Assembly (NCBI GenBank): GCA_030426385.1
Contig: JAUHYI010000005.1
Span: 1-64,000 of the forward strand
Direction: 5' to 3'
From: Phycisphaerae bacterium
Lineage (GTDB): Bacteria; Planctomycetota; Phycisphaerae; Phycisphaerales; Phycisphaeraceae
Length of the DNA stretch: 64,000 nt
In this document: one piece after another, positions 1 through 8,264 of the stretch
Layout of the letters: each line of letters opens with the position of its first letter
Numbering within the stretch: the first letter of the stretch is position 1
Program-made: the position numbers and the translations under genes
Notes under the pieces: model-generated
Told to the model about the DNA's origin: nothing
Database searches by the model: none
What the model saw: the letters and a program-made list of their open reading frames with translations, nothing else

Positions 1-2
1 GC

Positions 3-116
3 CACCGGGCTCAACAGGCGTTATGGCGTGATGTGCAACGCTTGCTCGACGCAATCACGCCAAGCGACGCCGAGGGCTTCTTCAACCACTGCGGATACAC
101 GCTAGAGAAAAAGTGA
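3..116 (+). mobile_element. C-terminal remnant of an IS630-type transposase
   Basis: The frame is open from the window edge and reads HRAQQALWRDVQRLLDAITP followed by SDAEGFFNHCGYTLEKK and a stop at 114-116. A short helical stretch followed by a proline and an aromatic-rich end of the form FF-x2-CGY is typical of the last residues of IS630/DDE_3 transposases, as I know the family. Only about 37 codons are visible, so it cannot be told whether the upstream part is intact. It ends about 120 bases from the 3' end of purH, and I saw no clear terminal inverted repeat in the spacer. Confidence 0.6.
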
Positions 117-234
117 AAACGCGCTAGTACAGGTATAGCGTTTAGCGGAAGTGGTGCAGCCGCCTGTGGATGCGGTCTCGTGTTAAAAACGCGGGACGCT
201 GCGCGTCTCCGGTTAAACGTGCGGTTGGAAAGCT

Positions 235-1806
235 CTAATGCCGGAAATGGCGACGGCCTGTGAACATGAGGCTGACGCCAGCGTCGTTGCATGCGGCGAT
301 GGTGTCGTCGTCGCGTTTGGACCCGCCGGGCTGGACAATGCCGCGGACGCCAGCTTTGATCAACTGGTCGGGCCCATCACGGAACGGGAAAAACGCATCG
401 GAACCGACGACGGCATTTTTCGCGCGGTCGCCTGCTTTTTCGATCGCGATGCGACAACTGGCGAGTCGATCCATCTGGCCTGCACCGGCACCGGCCAAGG
501 CTGATCCATTGACCAGGCATACCGCGTTGGATTTCAGGTGCTTGACGGCGATCATGGCCAAACGCATGTCCGCCAACACGCTGGCCTCCGGCGCTGGACC
601 GGCCACGTGTTCCCACTGCTGAGTATCGAACGGTAATTCATCGCGTTCGTGGATCAACAAGCCGCCGACGATGCGTTTGAAATCCGCTTCGTGTTGGGCA
701 GACCCGATCGGCCCGGTTTCCAACAGGCGAACATTTTTCCAACGTTCACGCAACAGGTCCAGCGCGGGTTGATCAAACGATGGGGCGATGATGACTTCTA
801 AAAATTTCTGACCCTCTACCATGTGCTGGGCGGTGGCTTCATCGACGGGCTGGTTGCACGCGACGATGCCGCCGAATGCCGCGAGCGGATCGCCTGCGTA
901 AGCCTGTTCGAATGCTTGTTCCAATGTCGCCGCGGTGGCAAAACCGCAGGGGTTGGCATGTTTGATCACAGCCACGGCCGCGGATTCATCGGCAGGAATT
1001 TCGCGTACCAGATTCAACGCGCCATCGGCGTCATAGATATTGCAAAACGACAAAGCCTTGCCATGCTTTTGCGTGGCCTGAGCAATCGAAGCAATTTTGC
1101 TATGGGGATCGACGTAGACCGCACCGGCCTGATGGGGATTTTCGCCGTAGCGCAATTCGGCGCGACGGTCGTAGCGAAGCAATAATGTTTCGGGGAATTT
1201 ATCGTTGCTGCGATTGTTCATCCATTCGGCGATGGCCGTGTCGTACGCGGCGGTCCGGGCAAACGCGGCAGCGGCCAGGGACTGGCGCAATGACTGGCTG
1301 GTCGCGCCGTCGTTTTTCTTCATGTCCATCACTACGCGATCGTATTGCGAAGGATCGGTCACCACGGCGACGGCACCGATATTTTTCGCAGCGCTGCGCA
1401 CCATGCTGGGCCCGCCGATGTCGATCTGTTCGATGGCTTCAGCATCGGTCACGTCGTCGCGCGCGATGGTTTTTTCGAAGGGATACAGGTTGACGCAAAC
1501 CAGATCGATCGGTTCGATGTCATGATCGCGCATGGCCGCGACGTGTTCGGGGTTGTCACGCAATGCGAGCAGACCGCCGTGGATTTTGGGGTGCAATGTT
1601 TTGACCCGGCCGTCCATCATTTCAGGAAAATCAGTGACGGCATCGACGGGTGTGACGGGGATGCCTGCGTCGGACAATGTCCGGGCAGTACCGCCTGTGG
1701 AAATCAGGGTCGCGCCGATTCCGGTCAGGTATTTGGCAAAAGGAATCAGGTCTGTTTTGTCACTGACAGAAATTAAAACGCGTCGAACTGGAACTTGGTC
1801 GGTCAT
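235..1806 (-). CDS. purH: Bifunctional AICAR transformylase / IMP cyclohydrolase PurH
   Basis: Catalyses the last two steps of de novo purine synthesis: formylation of AICAR by 10-formyl-tetrahydrofolate, then ring closure to IMP. The 523-residue product is the usual full length. The N-terminal MGS-like cyclohydrolase domain begins VRRVLISVSDKTDLIPFAKY and contains LISTGGTARTL and the VKTLHPKIHGG motif. The C-terminal transformylase domain has the RYGENPHQ motif, VIKHANPCG, VKHLKSNAV and the end segment GGSKRDDDTIAACNDAGVSL. The ATG at 1806 fits the family N-terminus. No strong Shine-Dalgarno site precedes it. It is a single cytosolic gene, with a transposase remnant beyond its 3' end and a divergent spacer of about 150 bases upstream. 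Confidence 0.97.
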   Translation of the reverse strand: MTDQVPVRRVLISVSDKTDLIPFAKYLTGIGATLISTGGTARTLSDAGIPVTPVDAVTDFPEMMDGRVKTLHPKIHGGLLALRDNPEHVAAMRDHDIEPIDLVCVNLYPFEKTIARDDVTDAEAIEQIDIGGPSMVRSAAKNIGAVAVVTDPSQYDRVVMDMKKNDGATSQSLRQSLAAAAFARTAAYDTAIAEWMNNRSNDKFPETLLLRYDRRAELRYGENPHQAGAVYVDPHSKIASIAQATQKHGKALSFCNIYDADGALNLVREIPADESAAVAVIKHANPCGFATAATLEQAFEQAYAGDPLAAFGGIVACNQPVDEATAQHMVEGQKFLEVIIAPSFDQPALDLLRERWKNVRLLETGPIGSAQHEADFKRIVGGLLIHERDELPFDTQQWEHVAGPAPEASVLADMRLAMIAVKHLKSNAVCLVNGSALAGAGAGQMDRLASCRIAIEKAGDRAKNAVVGSDAFFPFRDGPDQLIKAGVRGIVQPGGSKRDDDTIAACNDAGVSLMFTGRRHFRH

Positions 1807-1944
1807 AATGTTGGGCTATACAAAAATGGGTCGCAGGATCAGGGGACGATGGCATGGGCCACGTTTTTTGCAAGTGGCATTCCAACGAAAATTGAATCGG
1901 TAATTTTATGCGATTATCGCCGACGCGTGGTGGGGCGGGGTGGT

Positions 1945-1957
1945 GGGGGGGGGGGGG
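1945..1957. repeat. Homopolymer of 13 G next to a stop codon
   Basis: An uninterrupted run of 13 G on the + strand directly touches the stop codon (complement of TTA at 1958-1960) of the PQQ-propeller gene. It sits at the end of a wider G-rich stretch starting near 1928. It belongs to the G-tract family found across the window and could be length-variable. Confidence 0.9.
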
Positions 1958-3160
1958 TTATTGCCCGGGTGCGATCAACATCATTTCACCCAGATTCGAG
2001 ACAACCAGCAATTTTCCGTCGGGGCCACGCAGGATTTCTGTCACGTCTTGCATGGGAACCGCACGGATGCTCTTGCCGGACTCAGCATCAATCAAGTGGA
2101 CGTTGTTTTTGTCATAGGCAACGATGCGCTGGCCCTGGCGTGCTACGGGGCGAACCGCTGCAGGTAAACGCCAGCGTTCCCGGCCGTTGCTCGTATCGAT
2201 CGCCACCAACGCCTGGAATGGAATGGGCAGGTAAATCGTATCGCCTTCGGTGTCCAACACGATCGGCGAATCGGTCAGAGGCGTGGTCGTTCGGTACACC
2301 CATTTGTCGCGACCACTGCGGGAATCCAACGCATACAGCGAGCGGTCCTGACTGGCCATGTAGACCGTGCTGCCGTCGACCGCTGGATCGGCGACGACGC
2401 GTTCAAAGGCTCGGCCTTTCCATAACAGTTCACCGCTGCCGCCATCGAACATCGCATAGATGCCGCTCTGGTCCGCGATGAATACGCGTTCGTTCACGGC
2501 AACCGGGTCGGCTGTGATGCCCGCGGACATCTGATAGGCCCAGTTTTGAAAACCACTTTTAACGCCAAGTCCGTAGACTCGGCCGGTCATGGCACCGTAC
2601 ACCAGCGTGTTCTTATCGATCAGCACAGGCGATGTTTGCACGACCTGATTCAGTTCGTGGGCATACTCGATATGACCACTGTCAGTATCCAATGCATAAA
2701 AGGTGGTGCCGGTGTTGATCAGCAATTGTGTGCCCAACAGGACAGGCCGGTAAATGCGATCGCCGGGGAGTCCGACCAGTTGGCGCCAACGGACGCGTCC
2801 GTCGCGCAAGGCGATGGCCGTCACCACATTGTCGGGCGACTCGGCGGTAATGATCAGGTCATCGAGAATCACAGTCCATGCCAATTGCTGCGACGCGGGC
2901 AATCCCAGTGAGGTCAACCAACGGACGTGATAGCCGATGGCCGCGACGTCATTGGATTCCATCAAAGCGGGCACGGGTGCGAAGTCATCGGTTTTATTCG
3001 TTTGGCAACCAGCGGTCACGCTGACGATGACCATCATCATCAACACCATCGCCAAGTTCAGGCGACCCATGCCGACGCGAGTCGCGCAGGGGGTGGGGTG
3101 TGTGGGGGTCATCCAGTTGGCAGGGATCAAGGATCGGCGTCTACATTTACGATTGGGCAT
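1958..3160 (-). CDS. PQQ-like beta-propeller lipoprotein (BamB-like)
   Basis: A 400-residue exported protein. Repeated blade motifs are visible, such as VTAIALRDGRVRWRQLVG, FYALDTDSGHIEYAHEL, VYGLGVKSGFQNWAY, IYAMFDGGSGELLWKG, LYALDSRSGRDKWVY and LVAIDTSNGRERWRLP. This is the WD40/PQQ propeller pattern seen in BamB and quinoprotein-like proteins. A hydrophobic segment ending SVTAGC suggests lipoprotein processing at Cys52. The ATG at 3160 has GGAG seven bases upstream, which supports the long start. An internal ATG at 3070 (MGRLNLAMVL) would give a more usual lipoprotein signal length but has no Shine-Dalgarno site. A BamB-like outer-membrane assembly role is possible but unproven, because quinone-binding residues of dehydrogenases are not evident. 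Confidence 0.85.
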   Translation of the reverse strand: MPNRKCRRRSLIPANWMTPTHPTPCATRVGMGRLNLAMVLMMMVIVSVTAGCQTNKTDDFAPVPALMESNDVAAIGYHVRWLTSLGLPASQQLAWTVILDDLIITAESPDNVVTAIALRDGRVRWRQLVGLPGDRIYRPVLLGTQLLINTGTTFYALDTDSGHIEYAHELNQVVQTSPVLIDKNTLVYGAMTGRVYGLGVKSGFQNWAYQMSAGITADPVAVNERVFIADQSGIYAMFDGGSGELLWKGRAFERVVADPAVDGSTVYMASQDRSLYALDSRSGRDKWVYRTTTPLTDSPIVLDTEGDTIYLPIPFQALVAIDTSNGRERWRLPAAVRPVARQGQRIVAYDKNNVHLIDAESGKSIRAVPMQDVTEILRGPDGKLLVVSNLGEMMLIAPGQ

Positions 3161-3409
3161 ACTGTCACTCCGGTCGGTGCGGGGGGCTGTTAAGTATCGA
3201 GCCGGACCGGAGTTTGGTCAAGTTCAGGCACACCAATGGGGTTAGTTTTCTGATCACACAAGGATAACCAAAGACGCCCGGAGTTCCCCAAATAGGGCGT
3301 TTTCCCCGCGTAAATCAGATTATTGATAGGGCAATTGGGAAAATGTGTCGCGGGCAGTTTTTAATAACCGCCGCCTACACCCGCAGCTCAGCGGCAACGG
3401 CCAACCGTT

Positions 3410-4219
3410 TTACCGGCGACGTCCGACGGCCATGCCCAGACCGAACAAGCTAGCGAAGGCCAATGTGGCGGTCAGAGGTTCAGGCACTGGCGAGGTGACC
3501 GGCGTGCCTGGGTCGGGCGTGATGATAACCACAGGATCGTCGTCATCACCATTATCGTTGTCGTTGTCATTGTCGTTGATCGGCGACAGGTATTGGGCTT
3601 CGTTGACATTCAACAAGTCGATGGCCCAATCGCCGGTGCGATGGTTACCCAACACGTCGTAAAAGTAGCCATCCGATCCGGGAGGGGCAAAGAGGTCGCG
3701 TGTGAAATCCGGATTGCTGTCGCGTGTGTATCCTGCTGCGCGAACGGTGCCTGCCGGTTGATTACCAACCTGAGCAATGGTCAGAAAATAATCGCCAGCC
3801 GCCACAGGGAATTCCAAGCCCGAGTCGTAGCCCTGTCCGGTGGACGGATCGTCATTGACGGGAATGAAAAGCGAGTCATCATTAAATGCCAGGTTTGTGC
3901 CGTCAGCATTCCACACATGAATCAACGGGTCGAAACCGCCGGGTGCGATGACCGTGCCATCGCTGAGCGTCCCCCCGCCGTAGCCGCGTGTGACGATGGT
4001 GATCTCACCGGGGACGGCCACGGTGAAATTGATCACAGGCACATCGTTGTCGAATTGAAAGGTGCCATGGAATGAAAAGTTCACGGCGTGGGCCTTGGGT
4101 GTCATCACGCCGAGGCACGCGATCATTGCGACCGCCAAAGGCAGTGCCATGAACGAAGGCTTCACGGCTGAGGTGAGTGCTTTGGTCACACGTAAAGAGT
4201 TTAAGTCGGTCGTTTTCAT
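3410..4219 (-). CDS. PEP-CTERM sorted secreted protein (DVUA0089-like)
   Basis: About 269 residues from the ATG at 4219, which is preceded by GGGAG with nine bases of spacing. The open frame extends to 4306 but without such a site. The signal sequence is residues 1-45 (hydrophobic ALPLAVAMIACLGVMTPKAHA). The body has beta-rich sequence with VPGEITIVTRGYGGG and HVWNADGTNLAFNDDS, resembling bacterial pre-peptidase/DVUA0089-type domains. A low-complexity linker rich in Asp and Asn (DNDNDNDNGDDDD) precedes the sorting signal: VPEP, a hydrophobic helix, then GRRR. In known systems such proteins are processed by an exosortase and placed on the cell surface or in exopolysaccharide. No exosortase gene is in this window. 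Confidence 0.85.
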   Translation of the reverse strand: MKTTDLNSLRVTKALTSAVKPSFMALPLAVAMIACLGVMTPKAHAVNFSFHGTFQFDNDVPVINFTVAVPGEITIVTRGYGGGTLSDGTVIAPGGFDPLIHVWNADGTNLAFNDDSLFIPVNDDPSTGQGYDSGLEFPVAAGDYFLTIAQVGNQPAGTVRAAGYTRDSNPDFTRDLFAPPGSDGYFYDVLGNHRTGDWAIDLLNVNEAQYLSPINDNDNDNDNGDDDDPVVIITPDPGTPVTSPVPEPLTATLAFASLFGLGMAVGRRR

Positions 4220-4576
4220 GAGCGGGGTCTCCCAAAAAGCTACACGCTTGAAACGAACAACGTTCCACCATGCGCGATACAACACCTGTCCATCATGATC
4301 GCCCACTTGAGTCCGAACAAGTTAAAAAATGCAAATAACCTCGAGAAAAACCGCCTGTCCGATAAAACAGCAACCGTAGGCACGCATGGCCGGGTCCGAT
4401 AACACTGTGATACACCTGCGAATCGTATTCGTGTTGATTAAGCGTATACGTTGATGCGATCGTGCGGCTATGCACCTGTGCGCCAATGCACCTAAGCGCC
4501 TATGCGCCAATGTGTATGTTCGCCCGCGCACCCGGCAGGGCGAGTGTGCCCTGAATGTGCAAGCAAAACATCAGAC
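4220..4576. other. Non-coding gap with short GCGCC/CAATG micro-repeats
   Basis: No convincing gene is seen. Bases about 4480-4525 contain a short degenerate repeat built from TGCGCCAATG and TGCACCTAAG-like units. The rest is unremarkable spacer upstream of the PEP-CTERM gene, presumably including its promoter, which I could not locate. The gap continues into the palindromic repeat at 4577 and the G-rich tract at 4800. Confidence 0.6.
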
Positions 4577-4719
4577 CGATCCCACAAAATACCATCGCTA
4601 TTTTTTATGGATTAGTCGTTGCCCTTGGGCGGTGCGAAATGTGCGTAAACCATACGCCGTCGCGCCGCCCAAGGACGGCGGCTAACAGTGACGGCTAACA
4701 CATGCATTTTTAATCGAAT
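4577..4719. repeat. MITE-like palindromic repeat, copy A (diverged)
   Basis: The left side carries ATCCCACAAAAT, then ATTAGTCGTTGCCCTTGGGC. The right side carries CGCGCCGCCCAAGGACGGCG, then GCTAA. The two arms are complementary over about 25 bases with several mismatches. The layout (CCCACAAAA end, TTAGCCGCCGCC arm, loop, GGCGGCGGCTAA arm) matches copies B (19713-19863) and C (55430-55566). The outer ends are more degraded than in copy B, so boundaries are approximate. Confidence 0.65.
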
Positions 4720-4799
4720 TGGTAACAAACGAAACAACAGGCAAAACATGACGTCAAAAAACGCGCTCAACCAACACGTCAAGTAATGCAAAGGAAAAG

Positions 4800-4884
4800 T
4801 GTGTGTGGGGGAAGTGCGGTGGAGAAGTGTGGTGGAGAGAGTGGGTGGGGAATGTGGGTGGGGAATGTGGGGGGGGTGGGGGGG
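4800..4884. repeat. G-rich tract adjoining the mlaE stop codon
   Basis: About 85 bases with almost no C on the + strand. It is built of units such as GTGTGTGGGGGAAGTG, GTGGAGAAGTGTGGTGG and GGTGGGGAATGTG, and ends in runs of 8 and 7 G. It abuts the stop codon of the MlaE gene at 4885, so the transcript of that gene would end in a C-rich segment. Confidence 0.85.
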
Positions 4885-5724
4885 TTAGGTGATGCCCAGG
4901 CGGTAGAACACTGCCGTGAAAATCAGGTCGGTCACGATGAGTGACACGATGGAGTAGACGACTGTGCGTGTGGTTGCCAGGCCGACCCCTGCGGCCCCCC
5001 CGCGAACGGACAAGCCGTTGTAGCAGGCAATCACGCCGATGATCAGGCCGAAGACGCCAGCCTTGCATAAGCCGGTGATCAGGTCGCCCATGTCGAGGGT
5101 TTCGATGGTCAGATCGATATACACACCTGACGGAATATCCAGCAAACCCACGCCCATGATCCAACCACAGGTCAGGGCCATGAAATCCGCGAACAGGGTC
5201 AGCACCAACAAGCCCACGGTGGTGGCGAGCACGCGTGGCATCACCAGGAATCGCGTGGGGTTCAAGGCATGCGCTTCGAGCGCTTCGATTTCTTCGCCGA
5301 CGACCATCGTGCCCAGTTCCGCAGCGATCGACGCCCCGGCAAACCCGGTCAACACAATCGCACTGATCAACGGCCCCAACTCCCTGACCACCGCGATGGC
5401 GATGATGGTCGAGACGCGTTCGACCTGACCAAAATCATTGAGCGGCGGAGCCATTTGCAGGGCCAGAATCAAACCGATGCATCCGCTGACAAGCATGATG
5501 ACGCCGATCGAGCGAATGCCTACCCGCACCATCTGGGCATACAGGGCCGCTCGTCCGAAGCGGTTCTGTCGCGTGATAGCCGTTCGCCAGATCCATTTCA
5601 ACACATCGGCCTGCAACGCCGCACATCCGCCGACGTAGCCGATCAATCCCATGACCGGCGCGCCCAGCGCGGCGATAGTACGACTGGTCGCTGAGGGGGT
5701 CGAATTGGAGGCAGGTTCATTCAT
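4885..5724 (-). CDS. mlaE: MlaE-family ABC transporter permease
   Basis: A 279-residue inner-membrane protein of the MlaE/YrbE/TGD1 permease family (DUF140). Members work with an MlaF-type ATPase and an MlaD-type MCE protein to move phospholipids or other lipids across the envelope. Recognisable parts are the amphipathic N-terminal helix (WRTAITRQNRFGRAALYAQMVRVG), the core AIVVRELGPLISAIVLTGF, the conserved segment GASIAAELGTMVVGEEIEAL, and EAHALNPTRFLVMPRVLATT. The C-terminus has IGVIACYNGLSVRGGAAGVG. The gene lies 56 bases downstream of a STAS protein, as mlaB lies with mlaE in Mla operons. No ATPase or MCE gene is adjacent. A second permease of the family is at 24306-25145. Confidence 0.92.
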   Translation of the reverse strand: MNEPASNSTPSATSRTIAALGAPVMGLIGYVGGCAALQADVLKWIWRTAITRQNRFGRAALYAQMVRVGIRSIGVIMLVSGCIGLILALQMAPPLNDFGQVERVSTIIAIAVVRELGPLISAIVLTGFAGASIAAELGTMVVGEEIEALEAHALNPTRFLVMPRVLATTVGLLVLTLFADFMALTCGWIMGVGLLDIPSGVYIDLTIETLDMGDLITGLCKAGVFGLIIGVIACYNGLSVRGGAAGVGLATTRTVVYSIVSLIVTDLIFTAVFYRLGIT

Positions 5725-5780
5725 GGAAAAATGGTATGGAAAATTAGAGAGATGAAACGGTCAAGCTTTGTCGCGTTTCG

Positions 5781-6125
5781 TCATGCATTCATGGCCGCGT
5801 CCTGATCGTCCACAATTTCGAACAGCGAATCCAAACGTGAAATTTCAAAAATACTGCGCACACGCGGCTGCATGCCGAACAGCACCATTTTGGCATTGGC
5901 CGCTCGTTGTTGGCGTAGCGCTTCGACCATCGTGGCTACGCCCGAACTGTCCATGAAACTGACTTTCGACAGGTCGATGATCATTTTGCCTTTGTTCTGT
6001 TTCAGGAGCATCAACAGTTCCGTGCGTAGCGTGGGGGAACTGCTCATGTCCACATCGCCTGCGACGCACACGAGGGTGCCGCCTTCGATGGGACTGGTTT
6101 GCGTCATGGTGGTCGGTTCTGACAT
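5781..6125 (-). CDS. STAS-domain protein (anti-sigma antagonist / MlaB-like)
   Basis: A 114-residue single STAS domain. The signature MIIDLSKVSFMDSSGVATMVEAL includes the Ser-Ser pair at which SpoIIAA-type antagonists are phosphorylated. The rest follows the fold: GTLVCVAGDVDMSSSP at the start and VRSIFEISRLDSLFEIVDD at the end. By sequence alone it could be an anti-sigma factor antagonist. Its position directly upstream of the MlaE permease on the same strand makes an MlaB-like role, regulating a lipid ABC transporter, at least as likely. No anti-sigma kinase or phosphatase gene is nearby. Confidence 0.88.
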   Translation of the reverse strand: MSEPTTMTQTSPIEGGTLVCVAGDVDMSSSPTLRTELLMLLKQNKGKMIIDLSKVSFMDSSGVATMVEALRQQRAANAKMVLFGMQPRVRSIFEISRLDSLFEIVDDQDAAMNA

Positions 6126-6218
6126 GGTTCTTGGGTTTCTATATAACGGGGGATGACGGAGTCAAAGGTGTCAAAGTAAAATCAATGAATGGTGCGGTGT
6201 GAATTTATCCTGAACAAA

Positions 6219-6360
6219 TGCCATGAAAAAACATCATGAACAAACATCATGAACTAAACGCACGAAACCGCGTAGCACACACCACACAGATTTCATGAAC
6301 GTACCATTTCGCGTGCCTCATGCCTCATGCCTCGCGCCGTGTGCCTCATGCATCAGGTAC
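6219..6360. repeat. Short direct micro-repeats in a gap
   Basis: This stretch lies between the STAS gene start and the HEAT lipoprotein stop. It contains CATGAAAAAACATCATGAAC-like units repeated about three times (6220-6253), then TGCCTCATGCCTCATGCCTC-like units (6312-6355). The second unit is close to the reverse complement of the 10-base unit in the array at 36508-36567. No gene is seen here. Confidence 0.6.
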
Positions 6361-6373
6361 GAAGTACCAGACA

Positions 6374-6772
6374 TCACGGCGACGACGCTTCTACAAACTG
6401 CCCCGATTTTACCGCGTCGACCCAACGGCGAATCGCATCCTGGCGTTTCGCAGCATTATCGTATGGATTGTAACCTAACCGCGTTTGCGTGATGCGCTCC
6501 AATGCTTCGATCGACATCATGCGTACCGTTGGATCATCGCTATCGAGCTCTGCCACCAGATGTCGTAATTTGGTCGCATCGCGATTCGCCCCCGCATCAT
6601 GGATCGCGTACAGCTTCGCACCGGGGTTATCTGAATCGAACCCTCCCTGACTCGCTCGTGGTGGTCCGCCACATCCTGCGACACATACGCAGGCCAAACT
6701 GGCGACCAACATCAGCACGTTGGCCAACCCCACTTTTCTAATTTTCACCTGCAATTTCCACCGATCGATCAT
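6374..6772 (-). CDS. Small HEAT-repeat lipoprotein
   Basis: 132 residues. The N-terminus is basic, followed by a hydrophobic helix ([21 protein letters not shown]) ending in a lipobox with Cys34, so it is probably a lipid-anchored envelope protein. The C-terminal half, [28 protein letters not shown], matches a single HEAT/PBS-type helical repeat, usually a protein-protein contact module. It ends with a helix containing [10 protein letters not shown]. Function is unknown. It is divergent from lipA, with about 130 bases between their starts. Confidence 0.75.
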   Translation of the reverse strand: MIDRWKLQVKIRKVGLANVLMLVASLACVCVAGCGGPPRASQGGFDSDNPGAKLYAIHDAGANRDATKLRHLVAELDSDDPTVRMMSIEALERITQTRLGYNPYDNAAKRQDAIRRWVDAVKSGQFVEASSP

Positions 6773-6888
6773 CGCCGCAGTCTATCCGTTTTTACCCACG
6801 TTTTCCATCCCCTTCCACTGCCGCGGGCGGCTTAACGCTCCATAACCGGCATCCTATTGCGATCCATACTACCCCTCCCGCACTCCTG

Positions 6889-6894
6889 TATAAT
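6889..6894 (+). promoter_or_regulatory. Consensus -10 element of lipA
   Basis: A perfect TATAAT lies 12 bases before the lipA ATG. Transcription starting about 7 bases downstream would leave a leader of only about five bases, so the mRNA would be near leaderless. No good -35 hexamer is visible at the usual distance. Confidence 0.45.
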
Positions 6895-6906
6895 GTTTCG
6901 CACACC

Positions 6907-7857
6907 ATGAAACTGTCACTCGCCGATCGCATTCTGAGCCCTGCCCCTGATCCTGCTGATTTTATCCGCCGGAAAAAACCCGATTGGCTTCGTGCCAAAC
7001 TCCCCGGCGGACCCGGTTACAAAAAATTACGCAAGATCATGGACGACCATCGCCTCCACACCGTTTGCGAGTCGGCCAAGTGTCCCAACATGGGCGAATG
7101 TTGGGATCGCGGAACGGCCACCATCATGATCCTCGGCGATGTGTGCACCCGCGCGTGTGGTTTCTGTCACATCAAAACCGGCAGGCCTCCCGAATACGAC
7201 ACCGATGAACCGCGTCGCGTCGCAGAATCCGTCGCGTTGATGCGCTTACGCCACATCGTCATCACCAGCGTCAACCGTGACGAGTTACCCGATGGCGGGG
7301 CACGCATCTGGGCAGAAACCATCATGCGCATTCGCGACAAATCGCCCGAGACCAGTATCGAGGTTTTGATCCCCGACTTCATGGGCAACTGGGACGCGTT
7401 GCAATTGGTCATCGATCAGCGTCCCGACATTTTGAATCACAACATGGAATCGGTGCGCCGCATGTATCCTGCCGTGCGCCCGCAGGCCAAATATGATCGC
7501 AGCATCGAATTGTTACGACGTTGCAAAGAGCAAGGCCTGACCGTCAAGACCGGCATCATGGTCGGCATCGGCGAACGCGATGATGAAATCACCCAACTGA
7601 TGCACGACGTGGTCGATGGCACACGCGTGGCCGACACGGATCATCCCTGGGATACCTGCGACATTCTCACCGTGGGGCAATACCTGCAACCCACGAAAAA
7701 ACATCTGCCCATTTCCCATTGGGTCACGCCCGAGCAATTCGATGAATTTAAAGTTCGTGGCGAAGCGATCGGCTTCCGTCACGTCGAGTCAGGCCCACTC
7801 GTCCGCAGCAGTTACCACGCCGACGAACAGGTCCTCTCGCTCGACGCTGCAGTGTGA
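6907..7857 (+). CDS. lipA: Lipoyl synthase LipA
   Basis: A radical SAM enzyme of 316 residues that inserts two sulfur atoms into protein-bound octanoyl groups to give lipoyl cofactor for 2-oxoacid dehydrogenases and the glycine cleavage system. Both clusters are marked: the auxiliary-cluster cysteines Cys54, Cys59 and Cys65 in [12 protein letters not shown], and the radical SAM cysteines Cys80, Cys84 and Cys87 in CTRACGFC. The conserved C-terminal serine that ligates the auxiliary cluster is in VRSSYHA. Length and order match the family. It appears to be a single gene: lipB is not adjacent. The ATG at 6907 lies very close behind a TATAAT box. Confidence 0.97.
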   Translation: MKLSLADRILSPAPDPADFIRRKKPDWLRAKLPGGPGYKKLRKIMDDHRLHTVCESAKCPNMGECWDRGTATIMILGDVCTRACGFCHIKTGRPPEYDTDEPRRVAESVALMRLRHIVITSVNRDELPDGGARIWAETIMRIRDKSPETSIEVLIPDFMGNWDALQLVIDQRPDILNHNMESVRRMYPAVRPQAKYDRSIELLRRCKEQGLTVKTGIMVGIGERDDEITQLMHDVVDGTRVADTDHPWDTCDILTVGQYLQPTKKHLPISHWVTPEQFDEFKVRGEAIGFRHVESGPLVRSSYHADEQVLSLDAAV

Positions 7858-8001
7858 TGTTGCCTGCTGATAAACGCCTTGCCTGTTTCACGATTTTCAA
7901 ATTAAGTTTTGCCGTTTGTAGCCATGGCTGTCTGTCGTGACCACCCGTTGTCATCATGTCTTGCATGTCTTATTCGGGACGCGGTTTTGCCCCGGATCAG
8001 T
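7858..8001. other. Spacer downstream of lipA
   Basis: The first part of the roughly 400-base gap between lipA and the PRC-barrel gene. No gene, terminator hairpin or RNA was recognised here. The following bases hold the palindromic element at 8002-8108, and after that presumably the promoter of the PRC-barrel gene. Confidence 0.5.
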
Positions 8002-8108
8002 TAGAGCGTCTTGCAAAATTTCTGTCCTACTAATTACTCACGCTGGACTGGTCACTTTAGTGACCCGCCCGGATTGCGATGCGGTCACCAATGACGCAAA
8101 GCGCTCTA
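8002..8108. repeat. 107-base imperfect palindrome, MITE-like
   Basis: The left end TAGAGCGTCTTGCA and the reverse complement of the right end, TAGAGCGCTTTGCG, match at 11 of 14 positions. The centre is a perfect stem of GGTCAC, four loop bases, GTGACC at 8050-8065. The nearly symmetrical layout suggests a small non-autonomous mobile element or an RNA hairpin. The arms between ends and centre are poorly matched. Confidence 0.45.
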
Positions 8109-8264
8109 TCGCTTCTGGGACTGTGCGCGGTACATGAAAAAAACTTAATCACAGCTTTAGATCGGCTTAACGTGGTCCTTTTAAGATACGGACGGTTTGG
8201 TGTGGCACAGCGTGTGTCATACCGACGAATTGATCTTAGACATTGATTGAAAGGATTCTCAGTC

